Shown here piece by piece: positions 8,380-17,676 of a stretch of 64,000 nt of DNA (the first letter of the stretch is position 1; the number at the start of each line of letters is the position of its first letter). The translations under genes were made by a program, and so were the position numbers. The DNA lies in NCBI GenBank assembly GCA_903870165.1, contig CAIQBW010000010.1:124001-188000 (forward strand), written 5' to 3'. The notes under the pieces were generated by a model. It saw nothing but the letters and a program-made list of their open reading frames with translations, was not told where the DNA came from and made no database searches. This stretch comes from an uncultured Methylophilaceae bacterium (GTDB lineage: Bacteria > Pseudomonadota > Gammaproteobacteria > Burkholderiales > Methylophilaceae).

Positions 8380-9309
8380 ATGAAATTTGCGTTTTTCTTT
8401 CCAGGTCAGGGTTCACAATCAGTCGGCATGATGCAAGGCTTGGCTGATATTGAAGTCGTTCGCCAAACTTTTGCTGAAGCATCGGATCTGCTAGGTCAAG
8501 ATTTTTGGTCTATGGTCACAGAACCAAACGAAGCACTCAATCAAACAAGCAATACCCAACCATTAATGCTCACAGCAGGTATTGCCACATGGCGCGCCTG
8601 GCAGGCGCAATCATCTCTAGTGCCAACGCTAGTGGCAGGACACAGCTTGGGCGAATATACAGCGCTTGTCGCTGCAGGCGCATTAACATTCAAAGATGCT
8701 CTTCCATTAGTGCGTTATCGCGCTGAGGTGATGCAAAATGCTGTTGGTGAAGGAGTTGGCGCAATGGCGGCCATTCTGGGCCTTGATGATGAAACTGTAC
8801 GTCAAGTCTGTGCTGAAGGCGCACAAGGCGAAGTGTTGGAAGCTGTTAACCTAAACTCGCCAGGGCAAGTAGTAATTGCAGGTAATAAAGGGGCTGTAGA
8901 ACGTGGTATGGAATTAGCAAAAGTCAAAGGCGCTAAACGTGCGTTAGCACTACCTGTGAGCGTTCCATCGCATTGTGCATTGATGAAACCAGCTGCTGAG
9001 GCATTGGCTATCTATTTACAAAACGTACCTATAACAGCAACTAATATTCCAGTAATTCATAATGCCGACGTGCTTGCTTATAATGATGTGAGTCAAATAA
9101 AAGACGCATTAGTACGTCAATTGTATAGCCCCGTCAGATGGGTTGAAACTATTCAAAGTACATACAATCAAGGCGTTCAAATTTCAGCGGAGTGCGGCCC
9201 TGGGAAAGTACTTGCAGGTCTTACAAAACGCATCGTGGCTGAATTGCCATGTATCGCATTAACCAATATAGAATCCTTGGCAGAAGCTCAAGCGCAATTC
9301 TCAGCATAA
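8380..9309 (+). CDS. fabD: Malonyl-CoA:ACP transacylase
   Basis: 309 residues, the same length as the E. coli enzyme. It loads malonyl groups onto ACP. Visible: FPGQGSQSVGM at the N-terminus, the nucleophile in AGHSLGEYTALVAAGA, and VPSHCALM with the catalytic His. It is within the fab operon, 19 bp before fabG. Confidence 0.95.
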   Translation: MKFAFFFPGQGSQSVGMMQGLADIEVVRQTFAEASDLLGQDFWSMVTEPNEALNQTSNTQPLMLTAGIATWRAWQAQSSLVPTLVAGHSLGEYTALVAAGALTFKDALPLVRYRAEVMQNAVGEGVGAMAAILGLDDETVRQVCAEGAQGEVLEAVNLNSPGQVVIAGNKGAVERGMELAKVKGAKRALALPVSVPSHCALMKPAAEALAIYLQNVPITATNIPVIHNADVLAYNDVSQIKDALVRQLYSPVRWVETIQSTYNQGVQISAECGPGKVLAGLTKRIVAELPCIALTNIESLAEAQAQFSA

Positions 9310-9328
9310 ATATTGAGGGAGTGAAATT

Positions 9329-10069
9329 ATGTTAGAAGGTCAAATCACATTAGTGACAGGTGCCAGTCGTGGTATTGGTGCCGCAATTGCTCAAGAACTG
9401 GGCAAGAAGGGCGCAATTGTCGTTGGCACAGCTACCACACAAAATGGCGCTGATGCCATTAGCGCCGCATTGAAAGATTCTGGAGTAAAAGGTTGCGGCC
9501 TTGCGTTAGATGTAAATAATAACGAGCAAATTCAAGCCACTTTAAAAAAAATCGCTGAGCAATATGGTGATGTAAGCATTCTTGTTAATAATGCTGGCAT
9601 CACTAAGGATACATTGCTCATGCGCATGGAAGATAGCGATTGGGATGCAGTTATCTCGACCAACTTAAGTTCGGTATATCGCATGTCTAAAGCAGTGTTA
9701 CGCCCAATGATGAAGGCAAGAACAGGCCGGATTATTAGCATTTCATCAGTCGTTGGCCACATGGGCAATGCAGGTCAAACTAACTATGCAGCAGCAAAAG
9801 CAGGTATGTCAGGCTTTACCAAATCATTAGCAAGTGAAGTAGGTAGCCGCAACATTACAGTAAACTGTGTTGCGCCTGGCTTTATCGATACTGATATGAC
9901 ACGCTCATTACCAGACGAACACAAAGAAGCACTTTTGAAACACATTCCTTTAGCTAAGCTTGGCCAAGATAGTGATATCGCAGCTGCGGTAGCATTTTTA
10001 GCATCACCGTCAGCAGGCTATATTACAGGTGAAACCTTGCATGTGAACGGCGGAATGTACATGGCCTAA
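9329..10069 (+). CDS. fabG: 3-oxoacyl-ACP reductase
   Basis: 246 residues, a short-chain dehydrogenase that reduces beta-ketoacyl-ACP with NADPH. It has the cofactor motif TGASRGIGAA, NNAGIT, the catalytic Ser in ISISSVVGHMGN, YAAAKAG with Tyr and Lys, and the substrate-loop region VAPGFIDTDMT. It is last in the plsX-fabHDG run before a new promoter for acpP. Confidence 0.95.
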   Translation: MLEGQITLVTGASRGIGAAIAQELGKKGAIVVGTATTQNGADAISAALKDSGVKGCGLALDVNNNEQIQATLKKIAEQYGDVSILVNNAGITKDTLLMRMEDSDWDAVISTNLSSVYRMSKAVLRPMMKARTGRIISISSVVGHMGNAGQTNYAAAKAGMSGFTKSLASEVGSRNITVNCVAPGFIDTDMTRSLPDEHKEALLKHIPLAKLGQDSDIAAAVAFLASPSAGYITGETLHVNGGMYMA

Positions 10070-10090
10070 TGCCATTAACAATTTAGTTTT

Positions 10091-10118
10091 TTGAATTCCT
10101 CACGCTTTTTGTTAGAAT
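10091..10118 (+). promoter_or_regulatory. Sigma70-type promoter for acpP
   Basis: TTGAAT (10091-10096), a 16-bp spacer and TAGAAT (10113-10118), 48 bp before the acpP ATG. A separate strong promoter fits the very high demand for acyl carrier protein. Confidence 0.6.
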
Positions 10119-10165
10119 GTCGTGAGTTTAGTAGCGGTAAATTTAAATAATAAAAGGGGATTTAG

Positions 10166-10402
10166 ATGTCTGACATCGAACAACGCGTTAAAAAAATTGT
10201 AATCGAACAACTTGGTGCTAACGAAGCGGATGTAAAAAACGCATCTTCATTCGTTGATGATTTGGGCGCTGACTCTCTAGATACAGTTGAATTGGTGATG
10301 GCTCTTGAAGAAGAGTTTGACTGCGAAATTCCTGATGAAGAAGCTGAAAAAATCACAACAGTTCAACAAGCTATTGACTACGTCACAGCTAACCTTAAGT
10401 AA
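10166..10402 (+). CDS. acpP: Acyl carrier protein
   Basis: 78 acidic residues. The phosphopantetheine-bearing Ser is in [15 protein letters not shown] (near residue 37). It carries acyl intermediates for all fab enzymes around it. An AAAAGGGG-type ribosome binding site lies just upstream of the ATG, consistent with high expression. It is followed 30 bp later by fabF. Confidence 0.97.
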   Translation: MSDIEQRVKKIVIEQLGANEADVKNASSFVDDLGADSLDTVELVMALEEEFDCEIPDEEAEKITTVQQAIDYVTANLK

Positions 10403-10432
10403 TTAAACTTCTCATTATTTCTTGGAGTCGCT

Positions 10433-11683
10433 TTGTCCAAGCCAATTAACGCGTCTAAAAGGCGCGTCGTTGTAACAGGTCTAGGGGTTGTATCGCCAGT
10501 TGGTATCGGTGTACAACCTGCTTGGTCTAATCTTATTGCTGGCAAGTCTGGCATTACTAGAATCACTAAATTTGATCCTAGTAATTTCTCATCTCAAGTC
10601 GCAGGTGAAGTAAAAGATTTCGATGTTTCGCAATACCTTCCTGCCAAGGAAGCGCGCCGCATGGATACTTTTATTCAATACGGTCTTGCGGCGGCAATTG
10701 AAGCAGTAAAAGATTCAGGCATTGAAGCGACTGAAGAAAACGCTGAACGTATCGGCGTATCTATCGGTTCAGGGATTGGCGGTCTTGGTTTGATTGAACA
10801 AACCAATGACACATACGATGAAGGCGGTCCGCGTAAAGTATCGCCATTCTTCATTCCTGGCACGATTATCAATATGATTTCAGGCAATCTATCTATTATG
10901 TTCGGCTTTAAAGGTCCGAACGTATCAATAGTCACTGCTTGTACTACTGGCACACACTCCATTGGTGATGCAGCTCGTATGATTGAATACGGTGATGCTG
11001 ATGTGATGGTTGCTGGCGGTGCAGAAGCTGCTATTACAGAGCTGTCTGTTGCTGGCTTTGCGTCAGCTCGCGCTTTATCAAGTCGAAATGATGATCCAGC
11101 AACTGCAAGTCGCCCTTGGGATAAAGACCGTGACGGTTTTGTCATTGGCGAAGGTGCTGGCGTCATGGTGCTTGAAGAATATGAGTCAGCTAAAAAGCGT
11201 GGCGCTAAAATCTATGCTGAGCTAATCGGCTATGGAATGAGTGCTGATGCGTATCACATGACAGCACCAAACATGGATGGTCCTCGTCGCTCTATGCGAA
11301 ATGCGATGAACAACGCAGGCGTCAATCCTGACCAAGTACAATTCGTGAATGCACATGGCACATCAACACCATTAGGTGATGCAAACGAAACCAATGCAAT
11401 CAAAGCGGCATTTGGTGACCATGCAAAGAATATCGTTGTAAACTCAACCAAATCCATGACTGGACATTTGTTGGGCGGAGCGGGTGGTTTAGAGTCAGTA
11501 TTTACAGTACTTTCTATCTACAATAAGGTCTCACCGCCAACCATTAATATTTTCAATCAAGATCCAGAATGTGATTTGGATTTCTGTGCAAACACTGCAC
11601 GCGATATGAAAATTGATGTAGCCCTTAAAAATAACTTTGGTTTTGGTGGTACAAACGGCTCACTCGTATTCCGAAAGATTTAA
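10433..11683 (+). CDS. fabF: Beta-ketoacyl-ACP synthase II
   Basis: 416 residues. It elongates acyl-ACP with malonyl-ACP. Catalytic Cys in [14 protein letters not shown], His in [14 protein letters not shown] and the His/Lys block in [16 protein letters not shown] are present. The start is TTG at 10433, preceded by TTGGAG. No ATG lies between it and the conserved [15 protein letters not shown]. The 3' end carries an 11-bp inverted repeat that overlaps the stop codon. Confidence 0.94.
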   Translation: MSKPINASKRRVVVTGLGVVSPVGIGVQPAWSNLIAGKSGITRITKFDPSNFSSQVAGEVKDFDVSQYLPAKEARRMDTFIQYGLAAAIEAVKDSGIEATEENAERIGVSIGSGIGGLGLIEQTNDTYDEGGPRKVSPFFIPGTIINMISGNLSIMFGFKGPNVSIVTACTTGTHSIGDAARMIEYGDADVMVAGGAEAAITELSVAGFASARALSSRNDDPATASRPWDKDRDGFVIGEGAGVMVLEEYESAKKRGAKIYAELIGYGMSADAYHMTAPNMDGPRRSMRNAMNNAGVNPDQVQFVNAHGTSTPLGDANETNAIKAAFGDHAKNIVVNSTKSMTGHLLGGAGGLESVFTVLSIYNKVSPPTINIFNQDPECDLDFCANTARDMKIDVALKNNFGFGGTNGSLVFRKI

Positions 11684-11703
11684 GCTAGACACAAATCTTT
11701 CGG
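11671..11703 (+). other. Inverted repeat spanning the fabF stop codon
   Basis: A perfect 11-bp repeat CCGAAAGATTT (11671-11681) and AAATCTTTCGG (11693-11703) with an 11-nt spacer that contains most of the stop. There is no downstream T-tract, so it is not a classical terminator. It could stabilise or process the acpP-fabF mRNA 3' end or reduce read-through into pabC. Confidence 0.5.
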
Positions 11704-11772
11704 GATTTCAAAACATGCTTTAGGCTGTTCTTAACATGAGAATGCACTAAAAAGACGAACAATCTAAATAGC

Positions 11773-12600
11773 ATGAATCTAGAAGCTCAAAACAATCAAT
11801 ACTTAATCAATGGCAAGCCCTCAGCCGGGGTTTCTACGCTTGACCGTGGCCTTGCTTATGGTGATGGCGTTTTTCGAACATTTCTTGTCAAAAATGGTGT
11901 TCCACATCATTGGGCGCTACAGTATCAAAAACTTTCTCAAGACTGCCAAGCACTAGAAATAACTTGCCCAGGCAATGAAGAATTATTATCAGACATTGAA
12001 ACTTTATTTAATCAAACTACAGATGCTGTCGCTAAAATCATTGTGACGCGTGGCGAAAGCAGTCGTGGTTATGCCGTACCTGCTGGAATCCAAGCTAATA
12101 GAGTTGTTCTTAAATTAGCACCGCCAACTTACCCTTTAAGCAATCAAACGCAAGGCGTAAATCTTCATCTTTGCGAGCTAAAACTTGGCATTCAAACAAA
12201 ACTGGCAGGCGTAAAACATCTTAATCGCTTGGAAAACGTTTTAGCTCGCATGGAATGGAGCGACACCAAAATTGCCGATGGCTTGTTGATGGACTGTGAT
12301 GACAATGTTATTGAATGCACAATGAGCAATATTTTCGCAAGATTTGGCAAAAAGCTCATTACGCCATCACTGGATCAATGCGGTGTAGCTGGCATCGCAA
12401 GAGATCGAATTATTCAAAGTGCAAAGCGCTTTAATCTCGATGTAAAAATAGAAGCACTGAAACTTGATAAACTTATGCAGGCTGATGAAATCATCATTTG
12501 CAACAGTTTGTTTGGTGCATGGCAAGTAGTGAGCTTTAACGGTAAGCAGTGGGCAAAACAAGGCCTAGATTCTCAATTACGTGAAATGCTGCTTAATTAA
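11773..12600 (+). CDS. pabC: 4-amino-4-deoxychorismate lyase
   Basis: 275 residues, a fold-type IV PLP enzyme that makes p-aminobenzoate for folate. Visible: DRGLAYGDGVFRT at the N-terminus, the PLP Lys in AGVKHLNRLENVLARMEW, and the cofactor-phosphate region IECTMSNIFA. Its position between fabF and mltG is the conserved proteobacterial order. It is also similar to D-amino-acid and branched-chain transaminases, but context favours PabC. Its stop is 1 nt from the mltG start. Confidence 0.9.
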   Translation: MNLEAQNNQYLINGKPSAGVSTLDRGLAYGDGVFRTFLVKNGVPHHWALQYQKLSQDCQALEITCPGNEELLSDIETLFNQTTDAVAKIIVTRGESSRGYAVPAGIQANRVVLKLAPPTYPLSNQTQGVNLHLCELKLGIQTKLAGVKHLNRLENVLARMEWSDTKIADGLLMDCDDNVIECTMSNIFARFGKKLITPSLDQCGVAGIARDRIIQSAKRFNLDVKIEALKLDKLMQADEIIICNSLFGAWQVVSFNGKQWAKQGLDSQLREMLLN

Positions 12601-12601
12601 G

Positions 12602-13606
12602 ATGCGATTCATCATAAAAACCATCAGATTGAGTTTGCTCTGCGTTATTTTAGCGCTGGCATGGCTGATTTATTTTGCCAACTCGGGCATACAGCTCAAA
12701 ACGGAAAAAGAAAGCTTTGATATCGAAGCTGGAAGCCGCTTTAGAGCTGTTACGCATCAACTTGCTCAGCAAAACATCATTCAAGACGCTATAAGCTTCG
12801 AAGTGCTTGCTAGAGGGCTTGGCGTGGCTTCAGATGTAAAAGCAGGTATATACGAAGTTCAAAGCGGCATTACGCCATTAGAACTGCTAGATATGATCAC
12901 ATCAGGTTCAAGCACCCAAGCAAGCATCACTTTTATTGAAGGTTGGACTTTTGCGCAAATGCGCGAAGAGTTGAACGCCTCAGAAAAAGTGAAACATATG
13001 ACCATGAGCGAAACAGACCAACAAATATTGAATGAAATTGGCGCAACTGAAAACATGCCTGAAGGACTATTCTTTCCAGATACTTATTTCTTTAGCCCCA
13101 ACACAAGCGACAGGGATATTCTTAAGCGTGCTTACTCAACCATGCAAAGCAAAGTAAATACAGCATGGGCAACTAAAGCAGATGGTTTGCCTTATCGTAC
13201 GCCTTACGAAGCACTTATTATGGCTTCTATCGTAGAAAAAGAAACTGGAAGAGCTGTTGAACGACCACAAATAGCTGGTGTGTTTATTAATCGCTTAAAA
13301 ATAGGTATGAGGCTACAAACAGACCCAACCGTGATTTATGGGATGGGCGAGCGCTTTGATGGGAATATTCACAAAAAGGATTTATTAAGCGATACGGTTT
13401 ATAACACTTATACTCGCGACGGCTTGCCGCCAACACCCATTGCGATGCCGGGCTTAGGCGCAATCAACGCCGCGTTGCACCCAGCAGAAACCAAAGCGCT
13501 TTATTTTGTTGGGAAGGGCGACGGTACGCATCACTTCTCCGCAAGTCTTGCAGAGCACAACAACGCGGTCATTAAGTATCAGTTAGGTGGAAATCGTGCG
13601 CGGTAA
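12602..13606 (+). CDS. mltG: Endolytic murein transglycosylase MltG
   Basis: 334 residues from ATG 12602. MltG (YceG) cleaves nascent peptidoglycan strands at the periplasmic face and may set glycan length. One N-terminal membrane segment (about residues 8-25) is followed by a LysM-like region and the YceG domain, with the catalytic Glu in MASIVEKETGR and then RLQTDPTVIYGMG and DGLPPTPIAMPG. A GTG at 12581 would extend into pabC and is not preferred. The 3' end overlaps tmk by 11 bp. Confidence 0.92.
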   Translation: MRFIIKTIRLSLLCVILALAWLIYFANSGIQLKTEKESFDIEAGSRFRAVTHQLAQQNIIQDAISFEVLARGLGVASDVKAGIYEVQSGITPLELLDMITSGSSTQASITFIEGWTFAQMREELNASEKVKHMTMSETDQQILNEIGATENMPEGLFFPDTYFFSPNTSDRDILKRAYSTMQSKVNTAWATKADGLPYRTPYEALIMASIVEKETGRAVERPQIAGVFINRLKIGMRLQTDPTVIYGMGERFDGNIHKKDLLSDTVYNTYTRDGLPPTPIAMPGLGAINAALHPAETKALYFVGKGDGTHHFSASLAEHNNAVIKYQLGGNRAR

Positions 13607-14201
13607 ATTTATCACATTAGAAGGCATGGATGGCGCTGGTAAAAGCACCCATATTCCAGACATTATCAAACTACTTGAAAAAAAAGATGTTGAAGTCGTT
13701 TCCACCCGTGAACCAGGCGGCACAGCTTTAGGAGAACAATTAAGAACCTTGCTCCTAAAAGAGCCCATGCACCCAGAAACTGAAACCTTACTTATGTTTG
13801 CAGCACGTAGAGAGCATATCGCCCAAATCATTGAGCCTGCGTTGGCTAGAGGCGCATGGGTGCTTTCAGACAGATTTACTGATGCCACCTATGCTTATCA
13901 ATGCGGCGGTCGAGGCGTTTTAGCAAACAAAGTGATTGACTTGGAAGCCTGGGTGCAAGGTGGTTTACAGCCTGATTTGACGCTACTGTTTGATGTGCCA
14001 GTGGAAGTTAGCGTGGCACGTTTAGCTAGCGCTAGAACACCAGATAAATTTGAGCGTGAATCTGAAGAGTTTTTCACAAAAATTCGGAATGCTTATCTGA
14101 ATAGAGCCAATAATAATCCCAATCGTTTCTGCATCATCAATTCAAATCAAGCCTTAGATGATGTTAAGGCTGAAGTGAAAAGTGTAATTTCAACACTATG
14201 A
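13596..14201 (+). CDS. tmk: Thymidylate kinase
   Basis: 201 residues from the chosen GTG. It phosphorylates dTMP to dTDP. The P-loop GMDGAGKST, the DR(F/Y) motif in VLSDRFTDATYAYQCGGRG and a lid region are present. Two in-frame GTG codons exist. The one at 13596 has TAGGTGG five bases upstream and gives MRGKFITLEG, the usual start, so it is chosen over 13587. It overlaps mltG and shares ATGA with holB. Confidence 0.93.
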   Translation: MRGKFITLEGMDGAGKSTHIPDIIKLLEKKDVEVVSTREPGGTALGEQLRTLLLKEPMHPETETLLMFAARREHIAQIIEPALARGAWVLSDRFTDATYAYQCGGRGVLANKVIDLEAWVQGGLQPDLTLLFDVPVEVSVARLASARTPDKFERESEEFFTKIRNAYLNRANNNPNRFCIINSNQALDDVKAEVKSVISTL

Positions 14202-15202
14202 TAGTTAAGAAAAATTATCCATGGCAAACATCCATTTGGCAGCATTTGATATCTGACAAAAAGCGCTTGCCTCATGCATTATTGCTACGCGGTCAAAGTG
14301 GCATAGGCAAGCTAGATTTTGCTATTTCTCTTTCACAAGCTTTGTTATGTGAACAAGTAAATTCAGCGCATCAAGCCTGTGGCGTATGCCCAAGTTGCGG
14401 ATGGTTTGAACAAGATAACCATCCTGATTTTCGACTGATTTCACCTGAACAAGATGTGAGCAAGGATGATGAAGTCAGCACAAAAAATACTAAAAAAAGA
14501 ACGCAAATTGTGATTGAGCAAATAAGAGGCTTAGGTGAATTCTTAAGCCTTTCAAGCCACAAAAGTGATGGACTTCGTATTGTAGCGATTCATCCGGCAG
14601 AGGGTCTCAATGCCGCCGCCGCAAACGCATTATTAAAAATGCTCGAGGAACCGCCTCCAAACGTCATCTTCATTTTGGTTGCCCATCAAGCGCACAAAAT
14701 CTTGCCGACCATTATGAGTCGATGCCAAAAGATAGATATGCCTGTTCCATCAACTGAAGAAGCACTTGCTTGGATGAAGCAAGAGGGCATCCAAGCTGCG
14801 GAAGTAATGTTGAGCTACGCTGGCGGTTCACCTTTGATGGCAACAGATGAAGCCGAAGAGGGTGTACTTGCCTCTATTGAAATCTGTAAATTACTATCTT
14901 CGGGCCCTAAATCAGATGTATTTCACCTCTCCACAGCATGTTTGGCATTGGGTATGGAGAATGCCATAAACGCCTTACAAAAATGGTCATACGACCTTCT
15001 TCTTTGTCATTTCACGCAAAAAGTGAGATATCATCAAAGCCAAGAGGGCGTAATTAAAAAACTGGTTCACCAACTCAATTTATCAGCACTGTTAGATTTT
15101 CAAAAAATGCTTGGTGATGCCAAAAAGAGTGCAAATCACCCATTGAATAATGAGTTGCAATTAGAGCGCCTGTTTTTACACTACACACAAATATTTAAAT
15201 AA
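14198..15202 (+). CDS. holB: DNA polymerase III delta' subunit
   Basis: 334 residues, a clamp-loader AAA+ subunit. It has the nucleotide-fold motif RGQSGIGKLDFA, a zinc module (CGVCPSCGWFEQDNHPDF), IVAIHPAEGLNAAAANALLKMLEEPP, and TIMSRCQKI in the sensor 1/SRC region. A short charged insertion (near residues 85-105) precedes IVIEQIR. The order tmk-holB-pilZ-tatD is conserved in beta- and gammaproteobacteria. Its start overlaps the tmk stop. Confidence 0.92.
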   Translation: MIVKKNYPWQTSIWQHLISDKKRLPHALLLRGQSGIGKLDFAISLSQALLCEQVNSAHQACGVCPSCGWFEQDNHPDFRLISPEQDVSKDDEVSTKNTKKRTQIVIEQIRGLGEFLSLSSHKSDGLRIVAIHPAEGLNAAAANALLKMLEEPPPNVIFILVAHQAHKILPTIMSRCQKIDMPVPSTEEALAWMKQEGIQAAEVMLSYAGGSPLMATDEAEEGVLASIEICKLLSSGPKSDVFHLSTACLALGMENAINALQKWSYDLLLCHFTQKVRYHQSQEGVIKKLVHQLNLSALLDFQKMLGDAKKSANHPLNNELQLERLFLHYTQIFK

Positions 15203-15208
15203 GCCGAT

Positions 15209-15589
15209 ATGAGCACACAAGAAACTACTCCTGCAGGACATACAAGCGCAATCAATAAGCCAGGCGTGCTATCACTCGCTATTAAAGAAAAAACAGCCTT
15301 GTACTCAGCCTACATGCCTTTTGTGACTGGCGGCGGATTGTTTATTCCAACAAATCGCCCTTACAAAATGGGGGATGAGATTTTCATGATGCTTAATCTG
15401 CCTGAAGATACAGAAAAAATGAATGTGGCAGGTAAAGTAGTATGGGTTAATCCAGTCGCACAGAATGGAAAGCCACAAGGTGTAGGCGTGCAATTTCACC
15501 AAGATGCTGGCGGCAGACAATCAAAAGAAAAAATTGAGGCGCTACTTGGTAATTCAATCAATTCTAGCCGTCCAACACATACGATTTAA
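15209..15589 (+). CDS. pilZ: Type IV pilus PilZ protein
   Basis: 126 residues with a PilZ beta-barrel pattern: GVLSLAIKEKTALYSAYMPF, GGGLFIPT, MGDEIFMMLNLPED, GKVVWVNP and GVGVQF. Like the original P. aeruginosa PilZ, it lacks the RxxxR c-di-GMP motif at the N-terminus and has a degenerate D/NxSxxG, so it probably acts through protein contacts in type IV pilus assembly rather than as a c-di-GMP sensor. It is 6 bp after holB and 6 bp before tatD. No pilus structural genes are in the window. Confidence 0.87.
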   Translation: MSTQETTPAGHTSAINKPGVLSLAIKEKTALYSAYMPFVTGGGLFIPTNRPYKMGDEIFMMLNLPEDTEKMNVAGKVVWVNPVAQNGKPQGVGVQFHQDAGGRQSKEKIEALLGNSINSSRPTHTI

Positions 15590-15595
15590 TGAACC

Positions 15596-16372
15596 ATGTT
15601 AGTTGATTCGCATTGCCACTTAAATTTTCCGGAACTCTCAGCCAATATTGATGAAGTTCGTAGCGCCATGAAAGAAAATGGTGTAGGGCACGCACTTTGT
15701 ATTTCGGTCACGTTAAAAGACTTTCCACAAGTCTTAGCGCTTGCTGACAAATATCCTAACTTCTTCGCTTCAGTCGGCGTGCATCCAGATTACGAAAGCG
15801 AACCGCCTTTTGCTAGCGAAACTTTATTTGACCTCGCGCAGCACCCTAAGGTCATCGCAATTGGCGAAACTGGGCTGGATTACTTTAGACTCACCGGTGA
15901 CTTAGAATGGCAAAGGGATCGCTTTCGCATACATATCCGCGCCGCAATTAAATCCAAGCTTCCTTTAGTAATCCACACCCGTTCATCAGCTGAAGATACG
16001 TTGCGAATTATGCACGAAGAAAATGCGCGAGAAGTGGGCGGTGTAATGCATTGCTTTACCGAGACGCTAGACGTGGCGATGCGAGCGATTGAAATGGGCT
16101 TTTATATTTCATTCTCCGGCATTGTAACCTTCAAAAATGCGACTGCATTGAAAGAGGTAGCACAACACGTACCTTTAGATCGCATTCTTGTTGAGACGGA
16201 TTCACCGTATCTTGCACCAATTCCATTTAGAGGCAAGACTAACCAACCTGCCTTTGTTAAACATGTGGCAGAAGAAGTGGCTAGATTAAGAAATATCTCG
16301 CTCGAAGAGCTAACAGAAGCGAGCACACAAAACTTTTTTACTTTGTTCAAACGAGCCGTGCCATGCAACTAA
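15596..16372 (+). CDS. TatD-family metal-dependent hydrolase
   Basis: 258 residues of the TatD/YcfH amidohydrolase-like DNase family. Metal ligands are visible: HxH in VDSHCHLNFPE, Glu in AIGETGLDYF, His in LPLVIHTRSS and VMHCFTE, and Asp in LVETDSPYLAPIPFRGKTN. Located after holB-pilZ, it corresponds to YcfH. Members act as 3'-5' exonucleases or in DNA or D-amino-acid quality control, and the precise role is not settled. It overlaps the next gene by 10 bp. Confidence 0.88.
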   Translation: MLVDSHCHLNFPELSANIDEVRSAMKENGVGHALCISVTLKDFPQVLALADKYPNFFASVGVHPDYESEPPFASETLFDLAQHPKVIAIGETGLDYFRLTGDLEWQRDRFRIHIRAAIKSKLPLVIHTRSSAEDTLRIMHEENAREVGGVMHCFTETLDVAMRAIEMGFYISFSGIVTFKNATALKEVAQHVPLDRILVETDSPYLAPIPFRGKTNQPAFVKHVAEEVARLRNISLEELTEASTQNFFTLFKRAVPCN

Positions 16373-17124
16373 CCATGCTAGGCGTGGGTTCTAGCGCAGG
16401 AACGCCAGTAGTAGGGTGCCACTGTACAACCTGCTTATCAGATAATCCCCGAAATAAACGTCTTCGTTGCTCAGCAGCTATTACCACGGATAATGGCGCA
16501 GTGATTCTCATTGATACAGGACCTGACTTGCGAACCCAAGCGCTTAGGGCTAGCTTAAATTGCGTTGACGCCGTACTTTATACACATACCCACGCCGATC
16601 ATTTACATGGAATTGATGATTTGAGAGCGTTTTGCCAAATCCAGAAAAAGCAGATTCCGTTATACGGTAAATCAGATGCAATGCAACACATCCAATCAAA
16701 GTTTGGATACGCCATACGTGAACCAGGTGAATTTTGGGACTTGCCTGTACTTAGTCTAAATCCCATTAAAGGACCATTTGAAGTTCTTGGGGTTAAAGTA
16801 ACACCAATACCTGTGAGACATGGCTACAGCGATATATTAGGCTACCGCATAGGCAATATGGCGTATTTAACCGATGTATCTGACATACCAAAGGCTTCGC
16901 TAGACTTGTTGGATGGACTGGAAGTCTTAATGCTTGATTGCCTTCGTCATCAACCGCATTACACTCATATAAATGTGGAACAAAGTATTGCTTATGCGAG
17001 TCTCATTAAAGCGCGTAACACATACTTTATTCATATGACACATGATTTGGAGTACGAAAAGCTAAGCGAAGAGCTGCCTAAGAATATGCATGTTTCATAC
17101 GACGGTTTAAAATTAAATTTTTAA
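16363..17124 (+). CDS. PhnP-like metallo-beta-lactamase-fold hydrolase
   Basis: 253 residues. It has a GVGSSAGTPVVGCHCTTC start with a Cys-rich turn like PhnP, the metal motif THTHADHLHGIDDL, and further ligands in VRHGYSDILGYRIG, YLTDVSD and LDCLRHQPHYTH. PhnP hydrolyses cyclic phosphodiesters such as phosphoribosyl 1,2-cyclic phosphate. No C-P lyase genes are near, so the natural substrate may be another cyclic phosphate. It overlaps tatD, so is probably its operon partner and the last gene of the long plus-strand run. Confidence 0.8.
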   Translation: MQLTMLGVGSSAGTPVVGCHCTTCLSDNPRNKRLRCSAAITTDNGAVILIDTGPDLRTQALRASLNCVDAVLYTHTHADHLHGIDDLRAFCQIQKKQIPLYGKSDAMQHIQSKFGYAIREPGEFWDLPVLSLNPIKGPFEVLGVKVTPIPVRHGYSDILGYRIGNMAYLTDVSDIPKASLDLLDGLEVLMLDCLRHQPHYTHINVEQSIAYASLIKARNTYFIHMTHDLEYEKLSEELPKNMHVSYDGLKLNF

Positions 17125-17182
17125 TGCTTATCTGTAATAAAATAGCGCCTTAGCATTTGTTTGAACAACTATAGGAATCACC

Positions 17183-17539
17183 ATGACACTTAACAGAAAA
17201 TCATTTTTCGCAGGCGTAATATTCGCCCTTATAAGCATTAACGCTTATGCAGCTAAAACCTATACAGAGGATGACTTCTTACGAAGTTTTAGCGGAAAAT
17301 CAAATACCGTTATTTTAGAAAAGCTTGGCAATCCAGATAAAAAGGAACAGTCCGTTAAACCAACAGGGGCAAACACAATGTTAGCGGGCAAAGGTCAGGA
17401 ATCATCAAAGCCTGTGAATGTTGAGATGTGGTATTACAATGGCCGTGTTAATTACGCACCAAACAAAACATACAAATTTACAGAACTTACATTTGTAAAT
17501 GGCCGTTGCATGAACATTGCTTTCTTCAATAACAAGTAA
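17183..17539 (+). CDS. Small secreted protein of unknown function
   Basis: 118 residues with a Sec signal peptide (RKSFFAGVIFALISINAYAA, cleavage likely after AYA). The mature part begins KTYTEDDFLRSFSGKS, has ILEKLGNPDKKEQS and ends with aromatic strands MWYYNGRVNY, KFTELTFVNGRCMNI and AFFNNK. The helix, then LGxP, then strand pattern recalls the BamE/SmpA-OmlA fold, but there is no lipobox and I cannot claim homology. There is one cysteine in the mature protein. A strong terminator follows. Confidence 0.7.
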   Translation: MTLNRKSFFAGVIFALISINAYAAKTYTEDDFLRSFSGKSNTVILEKLGNPDKKEQSVKPTGANTMLAGKGQESSKPVNVEMWYYNGRVNYAPNKTYKFTELTFVNGRCMNIAFFNNK

Positions 17540-17561
17540 GCACAGCAGAACGCTTACATTT

Positions 17562-17588
17562 AGCCAGCGATATTCGCTGGCTTTTTTT
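17562..17588 (+). terminator. Rho-independent terminator
   Basis: A perfect 9-bp stem AGCCAGCGA/TCGCTGGCT with a 3-nt loop and seven T, 22 bp after the small secreted protein gene. Confidence 0.88.
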
Positions 17589-17676
17589 ACCTTCCAATAA
17601 CTTCGCATAATGTATATTATGTTAAATGATATATTCGCATCGATTTACCTTAATCCTATGATCTGCAATACCACTT

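Noticed and set aside
10675-11166. 163-codon minus-strand open frame
   Set aside because: Antisense shadow of fabF; composition is Pro/Ser/Ala-rich as expected for a reversed frame.
15209-15589. PilZ protein as a c-di-GMP receptor
   Set aside because: The RxxxR motif is absent and the second motif is degenerate, matching the non-binding type IV pilus PilZ.
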